Assembly: GCF_037975245.1 (NCBI RefSeq) | Contig: NC_092583.1 | Span: 3,712,764-3,776,763, forward strand | Length of the DNA stretch: 64,000 bases | Direction: 5' to 3' | From: Apostichopus japonicus | Lineage: Eukaryota; Echinodermata; Holothuroidea; Aspidochirotida; Stichopodidae | Shown: positions 48,901 through 58,539 of the stretch, one piece after another | How positions within the stretch are numbered: the first letter of the stretch is position 1 | Layout of the letters: every line of letters starts with the position of its first letter | Notes under the pieces: generated by a model | Database searches by the model: none | What the model saw: only the letters and a program-made list of their open reading frames with translations | What the model was told of the DNA's origin: nothing | Position numbers and translations under genes: made by a program

Positions 48901-51900
48901 ACATGGGCTGAGTAGGCTAAGATCCGAGCAATTTAACTCACCTTTGTTTGGAGAAAAACAGTTAGCTCGTTCTCCTCAGTTTGTGACACTTTGAGCCTCA
49001 CATCAACCATATCATTGTCTACATCTGGGTTCCTTTTGAGTCTGAACTGATGAGAGACCCTACTGGCGGCACAGAGGTGATCGATTTCAACATGCTAATA
49101 GACGAAACAGGTATTCGGAAACAATTAATGTAACAAAAATAAAAATATTGCATTTAATTCTGATTTGAATAAAGCTTAGACTAAGTAGGAAAATGAAAAG
49201 TTATGGTCTGAACTTAAGAATTATACGACAGGCAACTTTGCCTGCCATGGACATCTGTAAAGAGATGATGGTTGACTTCACTGCTTGTAACTTTGTATGT
49301 TTAACTTTACTATTAATAAGAAAAATGACACGTCCTTTCTCCTTTCGGAATATAACTTTTGAATGCCAGTAAATACCTAACCTTTGATGACTCTTCTTTG
49401 GTCAGATGGTAACTATCGTTCTTTGAAAACACCATGAGCTCAATATGGGAAGTCTCATCTCTGTCGCCACCCAATGTCCGAGTAATTTGAATTGTTTTGT
49501 AGTTCCCGAGACTCAGTTTGGACGAGTAGTCTTCTAATAACATCTACAGTATAAACAAATACCACAACGTTTACTGAAAGTAAAAAAAATAAAGAAATAA
49601 AATCCCCAAGTCTCTTCATAGGTCGTGAGCTTGAAAAATCAAGGTTTTGCTGCCAACTAAAAGTTTTATGGAATTTTTACGGTATAATTCTCAGTGTTTA
49701 TTTTAACACATTAACATGTTACAAAACCGAGATCTTCAAATTAAGGAAATATATTTTTAAACATGCAATTTATTTGAAATTAAATGTATGTGTTTCTTTA
49801 TCATATTTCAATACCATAATTTCCACATTGACTTCTGACGTTATGGCATGATTTTAGACTGGATTTCAAGATATGATAACCTTGTAGTCTTCTTCACTGT
49901 CCTTAGAGAAACAAACAGTTATCAAGAGATCTTCTTTGGCATCAAGAATCCCATCAATGAAGAAAACAACACGGAATATGTGTTTCTGTTCTGTTTCTTG
50001 GCTGACTAAAGTAACAAAGATGTAGCTCAGGATGTTAATGTCAAAACTGATCTTCTCTCGGTCTAGTTTGCAATCAGTGGTTTCCTCTTCATTCCAAGTT
50101 ATTTCACCTATGCATGAGAATATGATGCAAAATGTCAGTCAATCGTGGAAAAGTAATTGCATAAACATTTTGGCTAGCATATATGACATGCACGAAACTA
50201 TCTGATAAGATAACGGTACCGAGATACGCATATTCCATGTTGTACTAATTCTTCCAAGTTACTTCATACATTTATCATCTTGTATATATATGATGTTCCT
50301 AAAACCTGATTGATGGTCACCAACTTTACCTGTTTGTAAATTTTCTTCATGTTTACGACCAGCGAAGACAGTAACACGTTGGCAGTCTGTTTCAGAGATG
50401 AGAGCTGAATGAGGAACAGTCAATCGTGCCGGCTTGTTGAAAGTAAGTCCTTCTGGCTCCAGTTGAATCACGGGTGTCATCCTGCTCCCGCAAGCAATAA
50501 CAGGGAGTGACACATCATTGTGATTTTTTACTTTGACAGAAATTACATGATCATTGGATAAAGCATCCTTTGGAATAGTTAGACATATCCCCATGACGCT
50601 CATGGTACCGCCTTCAAAGTTTATCTTGTGCTCCATGTATGAATGACTGCGTCTCATGTGATGTATTTGTGAATCTTTTTTTGTTCTTGGTAACTCTTCA
50701 TCATGTTCAGGATGTTCCTCTGTTTCTTCTCTTTCTGTAGATTCTTCATATAAAGTGGCTTCGTCGACACTGGCAAACGTTTTATCTACAATTAGAACAG
50801 AGAGATAATTAAATTTACCAAAAGACAAAAAACTAACACATTTTTTTCAGGAGTTGAAACCACAACGTGAGACATCTGCGTCACAAAAATGACCCAATGG
50901 ACGTTTTTGCATTCTACAAGAAGATAGCTCGAAGGCGATGTAAGACTGATCAATACTGAGCAGAGACAACATTCATCATCCACCTTTGGCCGTAGCAATT
51001 CAAGAACAACAAACAACCAACATCCAATGGGAACTCATTAAGGTACTAATGGGTAAGGCTAGTTTATATTGTATACGGATTTTAAATACTGTTGATCTAG
51101 AATGAACCATATTATACATCGAACAAAATCACTTACTTGGCACAAGGTTTTTACATTTTAGCACCGTTGTCAAATAACTTTTGACTTCCAACATATTAAG
51201 AACATTTTAAGAAATATTTACAAACAACTGACCATGAGTGGAAAGAATTATTTCGAATAGGCTTAACAAAACGCTTGAATCGTATGACAAATGCTGACAG
51301 TAATGATATATGATATAGACGAAACCTGTATCACTTAACCACCCATAAAAAGGGTATGTACATATCTCCTATATACGTGATTATATAAACAGAATTGACG
51401 GATTTTGTTATTAATTTCCCTGGTTAACAAACTTATAATAAAGAACGGACGATCACATTGGTCATTAAGAGGAAGCTGCACAACACATATAGCACTCACT
51501 AAAATTGCAATTAATATAAGGAAAGGTCACATGCAGAAACACATACACACTCCATCCATATACTCCACTACCATCACTGATTTCCCTTTTTTTTTTAATA
51601 TCTTACTTACCGGGCCAATCGAGTAATTTCGGTGTTTGGTTTTCTTCAAACTGGAATTGCCCAATCTTAGCTTGGTATGGAACTAACAGATTTTCGTTTG
51701 TTCGGTTCAGCTGAATACACAACAAACCCTTTTGTAGGTTAGTGACATCGTACATGTTGATGATGTTTTGTGTCTTTATGACGTTAAGCAGAGTTATTCC
51801 TGGTGTCTCTATCAAAGAAACTCGACGCAGCTGATTGGTTTGTGCCGGTGATAAACGAAATAAAGCCGCTAATCTTAGAGTGTTATCTAGAGTAAGATCT

Positions 51901-53919
51901 TCAGCAATACCGACCATTAGTCTGCCGAACTCAGCTGAAATAAATAAAACGAACAGCAAATCAAGACGCAAAATAACACGCGCATGACAATACAAGTTGG
52001 ATAATTAAAGATGATATTTGAATACCAATGTTCCAACTTTTGCATTTGTCTCTGAGAAAGAATTTACCATATTTTTAATTTCAGCCCAAAGTGAAAATTT
52101 GTAATTTGTTTCATAAATATCATTCCTATTAAAGCAGATTCTTGTGTTGTACCGTTCTCAAAAGTCCTAGCGTAATAATATTTACCCATAATTTGATACA
52201 CCTACGTACGCTTGAGTCTTAGATCGTTAGATTTAAATATTTGTTAGTCGCTCCACCAAACTTAACAGTTATGTTTTAGAGATAAGGCAATAGCAGCTCG
52301 CACAAGCTTGTTCCTCGGTGAATGGTTCTTTCAACTTACAATTCTTCAATGTTTGTATTTTGATTTTAACGTTGCCTATGATAAAATATATCTTATAAGT
52401 CTGGTTATGATCATGTGATTACTTTATAGCACACGAATATATATCATGTTCACACACATACTTTTGAAGCTCCAAGGAGATTATTGTGTGTTTAGCCTAT
52501 ACCGTATTGTTGGACCTCCTAACTTGTGGAACATCTCCATACTATATCAGGGGATATACATTTTGCGAAGAGATAAATTCCTTTGCTGACTCAACGTCCA
52601 TTTTTTCCAACATACAAGACACACGATAATGTACAATCATACTAACCAGAACTGACAGTGTGGACACAAATATGGCATGACTTCCTCTGTGATTTACATG
52701 ACTATTACTTACAGGTACAAAACTGCGATTACGACTAATTTAAGTGAGTCAAAAGTTAAATGACTAATTTTGTTCCAGAGCCACTGATGAAAATATCAGA
52801 ATGATGAACACATGACCATATATCAGCAAATCATGTGTATCAACTAGCTCTTATCACTTTGACCTTAAACGCACTTAACATTGCACATTGTATTGTATAT
52901 TCTGTAGTTAACCTTGTAAAACTGATTCCTGTGATACGTCTGGAGTTTCCATTTCTTGAGATAATGTCTTTTTCTTTGTAACGGAAGCTGGTGTAACCTG
53001 TAAATGAATGAATGCAAACATGTTGTCTCCAACCACCAGAAGAAATTCACAAACAGACTTTCCATGATTGCTCGACATGACAGTAATATAAAGACCAGCA
53101 TTGAAGTAGCAAATTGGTAAGGGGGGAAGTTTGAAAACATTTTAATATATCTTAATGGCGTTGACCTTACTTGGGTTTTGTCCTCCCTAAATTATGTTGC
53201 CAAATTCTGTCATTTTGTGTTATTAGAGCAGCATATCTTCAAGTATCACTATCTTACTGCAAAATGGTTTTAAGAGTGAAATGATTTTTATCTTTGTTTA
53301 CGACAATGACCTTTGAACTCGACCAACAACAATTTATATTTTCTGTCCTCAATGATGTACAAAGTCCTATGACGCTTTCAGTTATTTGATACTTTCATAT
53401 TTTCAATTTGTTTAACATCTAATGATACAACTCATTTACATGTTTTCTGAAGTGAACATATTATGATATCTTACTTGGTTTTGTTGAGCTTTCACTGCCA
53501 ATGCCTCAGTTAATTGCTCCTTCTCATCCTCCACCTTCTTTAGTCTGTCCTCCAATGCCTTCAGTATAGTAAGAAGTGACTGATTTTCCTCTTCTGTGTT
53601 CGTTAATCTGTTTTGAACATCTTCCCTTCCACTTTCGTTGCCTCTCTGTCTCTCTTGCTCTGTTGTTTCTAGTGCATATTCGAGTTTCTGTCCCTCAGCG
53701 TCTGGAGTTGTAAAGTTACCTACGATACAAACAATTATATGATATGTGGGTGTATGGATGTATGTAAGATACTTTGAACAGACTCTGTTAAATGAAATAG
53801 AAATGAACGACAAAGGTAAACGAATATAATTGTTGTGAATTGGAAAATTCAGAACAGTGAAAACACTTCCAGCCTCCAAGAGGATTCGGACCCGGATCTC
53901 CCGCTTTATAGGCGGACAC

Positions 53920-53959
<40 letters not shown>

Positions 53960-53991
53960 GTTTTCTTCTCTATATATATTTCAATATATTA

Positions 53992-54049
<58 letters not shown>

Positions 54050-54473
54050 TTATTTATAGGGTGTCTGTGACACAAAGTTCCGGGATTCGATTCCTACCTT
54101 TGTTCTATCTTTGAAATGACCGAACAACATAATGCTAACAAATAAGTACTCTGCTACTACAATTTGTACAAGCGTGTAATAAAAATGTACCGTGACATTC
54201 ATAAAACTCCAATCCCGCAACTAATTTTCTCAGTCCTGTTTGAGAGCATGCCGTCACCAAAGGGCGGATGTCTTGAGAAGAAAAAACCCCATTCTCTCTA
54301 AGATGTCCGAGGAGGGATGATACGGGGGCAAGACTTTCTAGAATGGACTTTGATTTATTTGTGGAACAGTTGAAATGGTCGAGTAGCTTCTGGCAGTCAT
54401 CTTTCTCAGCCAATGTTTCCAACGTTACCAATAAATTCTCATAACTGAAAAGTTCCCTCTGTAATAGAAACAT
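36606..54473 (-). CDS. Multi-death-fold ZU5-UPA protein (16 exons, about 1,229 aa)
   Basis: Exons: 54191-54473, 53475-53719, 52913-52997, 51611-51934, 50330-50785, 49881-50107, 49382-49543, 48942-49094, 42585-42977, 41976-42132, 41233-41556, 39950-40176, 39098-39238, 38561-38713, 37858-37918, 36606-36904. All junctions are GT/AG with matching phases and no stop. Order: death fold 1 (1-95), coiled coil (about 135-176), death fold 2 (about 206-300), ZU5-1 (about 385-460), UPA-1 (466-645), death fold 3 (about 665-750), partial death-fold exon (777-829), ZU5-2 (about 845-936), UPA-2 (938-1110), death fold 4 (1132-1229). The four folds share a P-(G)-x-x-LL-x-x-L pattern followed by an I-x-x-L helix, as in death-effector domains. 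ZU5-UPA modules occur in ankyrins, UNC5, PIDD and DTHD1 next to a death domain. No signal peptide or membrane segment is seen, so it is probably cytosolic. A signalling scaffold role is inferred. Confidence 0.8.
37858..37918 (-). CDS. Short leader exon before death fold 4
   Basis: 20 codons plus one base, phase 0 to 1, acceptor acaaag, donor gtaagt. It reads IENFRRADQIESPFQHIPPQ, the counterpart of the leader of the death fold 3 exon, which is not split there. Confidence 0.65.
38237..38335 (-). pseudogene. Decayed duplicate of the UPA-2 last exon
   Basis: It retains the donor acttac (gtaagt) and aligns over about 33 codons: NLRIEIRHWILRTFFSF against NLRIESRNWTFGTIRF. It has a TGA one codon before the end and lacks the first third. 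Product of the tandem duplication 37976-38713; splicing it in would end the protein. Confidence 0.8.
38561..38713 (-). CDS. UPA-2 last exon (functional copy)
   Basis: 51 codons, phase 0 to 0, donor gtaagt. A decayed duplicate of this exon lies 325 bp downstream at 38237-38335. Confidence 0.75.
39098..39238 (-). CDS. UPA-2 middle exon
   Basis: 47 codons, phase 0 to 0, acceptor ttaacag, donor gtagta. It reads IIHEEVYKNKGLAVHRPVSF and VNIVCSTPQCTSDPKL. Confidence 0.7.
39950..40176 (-). CDS. UPA-2 first exon
   Basis: 75 codons, phase 1 to 0, 227 nt, acceptor gtttcag, donor gtaagc. VKWSPEKKHLSCSMTTNHLE aligns with the UPA-1 exon. The HFS-site equivalent reads KPC, again without the catalytic His-Ser pair. 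Confidence 0.72.
40177..41232. other. Intron between ZU5-2 and UPA-2
   Basis: AT-rich. It contains a degenerate tttaccatac repeat at about 40735-40830. No exon seen. Confidence 0.6.
41233..41556 (-). CDS. ZU5-2 exon
   Basis: Residues 829-936, phase 1 to 1, acceptor cctatag. ZU5 hallmarks: GGEMDIAGLHLVVPANAL, SPVVKFGPEGLTLHKPVSLS and IPHCAF. Paralogue of ZU5-1. Confidence 0.88.
41976..42132 (-). CDS. Partial death-fold-like exon
   Basis: 52 codons, phase 0 to 1. FKILQEEEYATLDIQRALKL and GKLDLARRILLLAKEAH look like the last three helices of a death-effector fold without the first half. This could be a remnant of a further domain. Confidence 0.7.
42585..42977 (-). CDS. Death fold 3 exon
   Basis: 131 codons, phase 0 to 0, acceptor gtaaaag, donor gtgtgt. 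After a leader (IYPQRFDFSINQVPS) comes a full fold: AYEKLKAELSQLL, EKLGGRFKLKPED, EEPGKMLMKILDETELIKPD and LYEGLKAIHLNKVAKVALEY. It resembles a DED more than a classic death domain. Confidence 0.84.
45182..45505. repeat. 170-bp tandem duplication inside the TIR transposon
   Basis: The two units share cacggatcagcatatatcta and gttgcttatttg and are 85-90 percent alike by eye. Non-coding. Confidence 0.8.
46000..46260. repeat. About 60-bp subterminal tandem repeat, four copies
   Basis: Units contain gaacactttatggtgttaat, ctccctgaagtg and gacacccagaag. They lie near the right end of the TIR transposon, where such subterminal repeats often bind the transposase. Confidence 0.8.
46431..47397. other. 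Intronic, GACC-type diverged repeat
   Basis: No coding sequence. 47040-47690 has caagtttgg and ttgaagtccat phrases in degenerate repetition, similar in style to 22900-23480. Confidence 0.45.
47398..47520 (-). mobile_element. tRNA-derived SINE
   Basis: On the minus strand an A box (tagctcagtggttaactcc) and a B box (ggttcgatctagg) at tRNA spacing, starting at about 47520. Different family from 16140-16480. Confidence 0.7.
47969..48336. mobile_element. hAT-like MITE, family D (copy 2)
   Basis: Ends CAGTGGCGGA and, inverted, CAGTGGCGGGGCGTCC. The body matches 9774-10154 including the gcgccaccacaggctggcgc palindrome. Flanks ggttattt and tgttattc agree in 6 of 8, an aged duplication. Confidence 0.8.
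48345..48941. other. Intronic, no exon seen
   Basis: Between the MITE and the UPA-1 last exon. Two plus-strand ORFs (48350-48601, 48589-48795) have no domain and run antisense to the gene. Confidence 0.45.
48942..49094 (-). CDS. UPA-1 last exon
   Basis: 51 codons, phase 0 to 0, 153 nt, donor gtgagt. It reads HQFRLKRNPDVDNDMVDVRL. Identical in length and phase to the exon at 38561-38713, which reads NRLKCAFQIHNKGLRNTVNL. Followed by a 6-kb intron holding a TIR transposon, a SINE and a MITE. Confidence 0.74.
49382..49543 (-). CDS. UPA-1 middle exon
   Basis: 54 codons, phase 0 to 0, acceptor actgtag, donor gttagg. Counterpart of the 141-nt exon at 39098-39238. Predicted beta-rich, with GNYKTIQITRTLGGDRDETS. 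Confidence 0.72.
49881..50107 (-). CDS. UPA-1 first exon
   Basis: 75 codons, phase 1 to 0, 227 nt. It reads ITWNEEETTDC and FDINILSYIFVTL. The position of the HFS autoproteolysis site in PIDD and UNC5CL appears to read ILS here, without His. Same length and phases as the exon at 39950-40176. Confidence 0.72.
50330..50785 (-). CDS. ZU5-1 exon with acidic leader
   Basis: Residues 313-464, phase 1 to 1. The first 50 residues are Glu/Asp-rich (EESTEREETEEHPEHDEELP), then the ZU5 hallmark: FEGGTMSVMGICLTIPKDAL, TPVIQLEPEGLTFNKPARLT and IPHSAL-like VPHSAL. The second ZU5 exon (41233-41556) lacks the long acidic leader. Confidence 0.88.
51611..51934 (-). CDS. Death fold 2 exon
   Basis: Residues 205-312, phase 1 to 1, acceptor atttcag, donor gtaagt. 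LRLAALFRLS and IETPGITLLNVIKTQNIINM align with death folds 3 and 4 of the same protein. The end leads into the charged stretch before ZU5-1. Confidence 0.78.
51935..52912. other. Intron between linker exon and death fold 2
   Basis: AT-rich, no repeat or exon recognised. Confidence 0.6.
52913..52997 (-). CDS. Short linker exon
   Basis: 28 codons, phase 0 to 1, acceptor atttacag, donor gttaac. Ser/Thr/Lys-rich (VTPASVTKKKTLSQ) with no domain. Supported mainly by splice sites and by bridging neighbouring phases. Confidence 0.65.
53475..53719 (-). CDS. Coiled-coil exon
   Basis: Residues 95-176, phase 1 to 0. A hydrophilic start is followed by heptads with Leu at a/d positions (LTNTEEENQSLLTILKALED, then KKVEDEKEQLTEAL). 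This indicates oligomerisation between death folds 1 and 2. Confidence 0.82.
53866..53923 (-). mobile_element. tRNA-derived SINE head, minus strand
   Basis: Reads (minus) gggtgtccgcctataaagcg then a B-box-like gggtccgaatcc, the same family as 4972-5066. It abuts a (TA)n tract. Confidence 0.6.
53924..54047. repeat. (TA)n microsatellite in intron
   Basis: About 120 bp of TA with one 35-bp interruption, between two oppositely oriented SINE fragments (53866-53923 minus, 54058-54105 plus). Confidence 0.95.
54058..54105 (+). mobile_element. tRNA-derived SINE fragment
   Basis: gggtgtctgtgacacaaag followed by ccgggattcgattcct (B-box-like). Same family as 4620-4703. Confidence 0.5.
54191..54473 (-). 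CDS. Death fold 1 exon (possible first exon)
   Basis: It can start at ATG 54471-54473 (MFLLQREL), or begin at the acceptor ttacag with 54458 as its first base (phase 0). Residues 1-94 hold a six-helix pattern ending SSLLGHLRENGVFSSQDIRP, typical of a DED/CARD C-terminal half. Donor phase 1. The choice of start decides whether the upstream propeller is fused. Confidence 0.8.
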
Positions 54474-55345
54474 ACAAAAATATCATCCACGGATGAAAAA
54501 AAAATGTGTAGAGGATATGCCAAAATAGATAAAGCACAATGGTGTGGATAATATATGGTCAGTTTCAGTGCTCGTCGTAAGTCAAGTCCTTTAAATTACT
54601 TATTAGGTCTTTAACAGCAATTTGTATCACTGTTTTTTGAATATTTTAGTGACAGCGTACTGGCTCGGTCTTCTCAAATCATTTCTTCGTAAGTACGATA
54701 ACCCGAATCATGATAAATTAACATATAACCGTGTCTATGATTTCGAAAGCCAAAACATCCGCCACTTAACTTATCGAAGCCCTCAGCTTCGATTGTAGGA
54801 AATGTAGATTTCCACGTGGTCTTGCGCATTTTCAATTATTTTTCGCGTATGAATATAACTGTAAAGTTCGTATGCGAATAGCTCATACTTGAGCGTGTGT
54901 TAATACGCTTATTATGATATATTCGCACACTTGAAAAGATACAACGCAGACTTTTACTTGACTATTTAATTAAAGTGGTAATTTTTTGATCAGCCTTCAT
55001 TCTCCCTAGTTCCCTGTGCTTCAATACGCTACGATGGTTACCTTTGTGTAGCTATATACTACAGTTTCGTTCGAAGAATGAAACTCTGTTACGCAGTACG
55101 GGTCAACCATGCTATATTGTTTCCTTTCTGTAGAACTCACTGTACTAATGTGCACTATAAACAAACAGTCCCCTAAACAATACAAATGCCACATATAATC
55201 ACTCTCACGCCGGAAAAACAAAGGATTCGCACGCATAAGTAATCAATAATGTCATATAAGGAATCAAAATACTGCAGCAAAATGTATTATTTTTCTATGC
55301 TTAAAGTTTAATCAAGGAAACACTGACAAAAATGATTCGACAATG
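54474..55345. other. Between propeller and death fold 1, no further exon seen
   Basis: Contains no AATAAA on the minus strand and no supported exon. Whether this is intron or intergenic space depends on the fusion question. Confidence 0.5.
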
Positions 55346-55438
55346 TCAAATTTGATACAATCTATACTCTTTACAGGGCACATATACTTGAACATCCTTT
55401 CCAATTGCTATCCTCCCTGTAAGGTTATGTTGCTTGAG
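55346..55438 (-). CDS. Possible alternative terminal exon of the propeller
   Basis: 30 codons and TGA, phase 0, acceptor cttgtaag (weak). It reads LKQHNLTGRIAIGKDVQVYV, which has beta-strand character. Downstream ATTAAA. Competes with fusion to death fold 1. Confidence 0.4.
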   Translation of the reverse strand, partial: LKQHNLTGRIAIGKDVQVYVPCKEYRLYQI

Positions 55439-57070
55439 CTTACAAGATACTTTTGTCACTTGTTCACGGAATTTCCTTTTCATTTGAAGGTTTTGTATGT
55501 TATAACAGTGATAATGAAATAAATGAATGCCAACTCTTTGCATATAAACGTGATATATTTAATAATTGTAAATATATGTATTACTTACTGTGTGGAATCC
55601 ATAAATTTTATCAGTTTTCTGGGCGACAGCAAACATCCTGTTTGCTTTATTATTGATCCTCATTTTCCAGCAATTGTAAGGAAGGTTAAACGAGGCCAAG
55701 ATGTGTCCCTCAGAAAGAGAATGAACATCACCGCGCATTGATTCGGTATGTAGTCTTCCCCATAATATAAATATGAATCCATTTTCTTCACTGACGGCCA
55801 GAGTCCAAGCCACCGCATTCTCATGAAGTGAAGTTTTGAATTCCCTTTCTAGTTCTCCCTCGTCATTATACATTAAAGCCCTCCCATACAAGGTAGCGAT
55901 GAGCACCTTGTCATTTCTCACGGCTATATCTATAGGACAGTCTTCACGATCCTCTTGTAATCCTCTTAAGGTGATTGTTTTAGTTTGGTCTAAATGGGCA
56001 TTAAACACAATCACGCAATCGGAGCAACGGATACCAACAAATAGCAGCTTATGTCCGGTTGTCATACACCAGGGGCGACCGCTGAAATTCTGTCGTTTGA
56101 CTAAACTGCCATCACTACTATCGTATAATTCAATTTGATCCTCAGAGCACGTTGCGAACAGACGATCATCCAAAAAACAAACGCACCGAGTTGATGAGTT
56201 CGCAAAGGTCTTAGAATAATATGGTTGTGAATTGTTTAATAACAATTTCTCTTGAGAATTGGTATCATTAGGTATTTTATATAGGTCGACGAAGGTGCCA
56301 TCGTTGCGTTCTCCAGCCACACCCAAAAGACGATCATCCAGCACAGCCAATGACCAGATATTGCGACGATTAGCAGCAGATCTTGAATGTTGTATGTGGA
56401 AAATGGAAAGTTATATCAGACGAGAGAACCGCAATTATCGGTTACAATTACTAATAAGTTTGACATATCATTCCATTTATATGAAGGTATTATATTGTTA
56501 TATAATATTGGAAGAAAACTAAATTAAATTAGTCCGTGATGACGCCAATACATACGCCTTGCGATCATTGGCAGAGCGATTTTTGTACTGTTGCAACTTT
56601 GTAATGTTCGGCATAACCTACTTTGATTTTTAAACATTACAACATCGGTTTCTGTCGCTCTGCAACATAATTTAATGATAAAATATTTCAAGTTCTTCAC
56701 AATCCTCATATGTTCGTAAGTCACGTCTCTTCTGCTCTGTCCTAGATAAGGTGTAGGACAGAGTCCCAAAGAAAAGCTTAAAATTGGACTTTTCACAACC
56801 AATGATGTCCGTAACTAAGGTTTGATAGCACCTTTTGACACAGACAACCTGAAACTAACTAACTCCTAAATATTGTATGATTACTTAAAGGTACCGATTC
56901 ATTTCCAACCGCATATGATGACGTGTTCATCGAATTAGGATAGTAGCTGAATTAAAAGGAATTATACCAAAAACCCTACCCAGTCCCAACACCCAACCTG
57001 GTGTAAAAGCTATCTAGATTAGTCTAGATGTTATATACTACTATACTTACATTGAGATGTTGTCGCCCAT
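55346..57070 (-). CDS. Beta-propeller unit upstream of the DED-ZU5 gene
   Basis: Coding exons 57051-57070 (MGDNIS) and 55589-56381 join in phase and give 271 residues, with about six blades: 14-60, 70-107, 109-147, 155-190, 195-238 and 243-271. Each blade has a strand pattern such as DRLFATCSEDQIELYD, as in WD40/NHL-type propellers; no family is recognised. Exon 2 ends in phase 0 at a strong donor (gtaagt). Two continuations fit: a terminal exon 55346-55438 (TGRIAIGKDVQVYVPC, stop, 301 residues; ATTAAA at 55307-55312), or splicing to 54458, fusing the propeller to death fold 1 (1,495 residues). Start context is good (aaaATGG). Confidence 0.75.
55589..56381 (-). CDS. Propeller main exon
   Basis: 793 nt, acceptor attcaag, donor gtaagt, 264 codons open throughout. 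It holds nearly the whole propeller, an unusual single-exon concentration compared with the small exons of the neighbouring gene. Confidence 0.85.
57051..57070 (-). CDS. Propeller first coding exon
   Basis: ATG at 57068-57070, MGDNIS plus two bases, donor gtaagt. It joins exon 56381 to make a clean Ile codon. The short coding part and the good Kozak context support it; the 5' UTR extent is unknown. Confidence 0.65.
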
Positions 57071-58539
57071 TTTGGTATGTCTTCTGATCAGGTTTAAAGA
57101 GAATGTTCCTGAGACACCACCTGCAAGCAGTATTGAAAAGAAATCGACCAGAAAGGAATACCAATAATACAATAAAGAATAAGGGTGGGATCCTACATAG
57201 GTGTTAGAAGAAACGATTACTTAAGCTGAACAGAAGAGAAGTGCTGAATAGAAGCTGGGTGTCTCGTATATAATGTACTTATGACTCATATTCACTCCCG
57301 CCCACGTATGTCGTTTCTTTTCCTTTATTTCAATGCATATATACATACAATTATTTGTCCTTGGAATGAAACTTAACAATAGGCCTAAACGTAAGGCTAT
57401 ATACAAACAATATCGCGTGATTTGAAAAGTTCATATTGAAATTAAAGTTGCGACGAGATTGGTAGATATTTTTCAATAGTTTGAGAAAACCAATCTTTTT
57501 TAATAGAACCGTGGGATATTGAAATGCTTAAAATAGGCTGCTACTGTACTTCGATTAGTCTGTATATAATTATTTTGTTATCCTTCATGTTTAAACATTA
57601 TTGTTTAATGCAGAGGGGGGGGGGTCATTTTATTTTAATTAGATATTTCTCTGCGATGTATGCTTTATTTCTCACAAAAACAGAAGAAGACATTGTTCAG
57701 TTTGTTTGGCATGTTTTATTAACTTACTCAGCCTCTTTTATTTATTGTTTAATATTCAAAATGCAAACCGAGTATCAAATTAGGGGAATTGATTATTTTT
57801 TTCACAAGGAAGGGGATGTGAAAGACACGGAATTTGTTATGCTTTTTTGAGCCCTATTCAGTTCGGACAAGTCTTAAATAAAAGTTTCGGGCAAATGTGT
57901 CATCAAATTTAATTTAGCACGTCTATAATGGTAGATTAACACTCTTTGTGAGAAAATGTGGATAACTGTACACTCCTTTAATATTAAAATCCAAAAGTAC
58001 CCGTTTGTATTATTACTTTTAAAGCAAGTTTTTCTGAGCAAATATATTATACCTGGTCAACAAACATCACATGTTTTTGCCAAGGGATTTTACATTAGCA
58101 CAGGTGCAAGAGCAGTGCATTCACCTTACTTCCTTCTGTAATATATAATGAGGTTCGAGGACACCGATTTCTTTCTTTATGACCTTGGTAATAAAGCCGC
58201 TGTTTTGCATTGCATTGCATTCGTTACAATTTGGTGGTTTCATAAAGGTATTATCATGGAACTGGAAAATAAAGGCTATTCTGACAAGTTGACAGAAACG
58301 ATGAATTAGGCAATCAACTTGCAATAATTTAGTAAATCATAGCTCTAATATATGGAACACATTTTTCTCTGTATTTGGATGAAATGGTTCATAACCTACA
58401 CAATGCAGGCAAGTGCTGCAACCACACATCCCTAAGTTAGATTGGTAATCCAGTTACGTGTAAATTCACATGTCATGCGCAGATGTTCAAGCAACACAAT
58501 TGCAGTTTTTCTCATTAACCAAGTTTAAGTACCTACCTC
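57071..58539. other. Upstream of the propeller, no gene seen
   Basis: Should hold the propeller promoter and 5' UTR; no convincing TATA box chosen. G-run at 57615-57623. ORF 57524-57850 has no domain. Confidence 0.45.
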
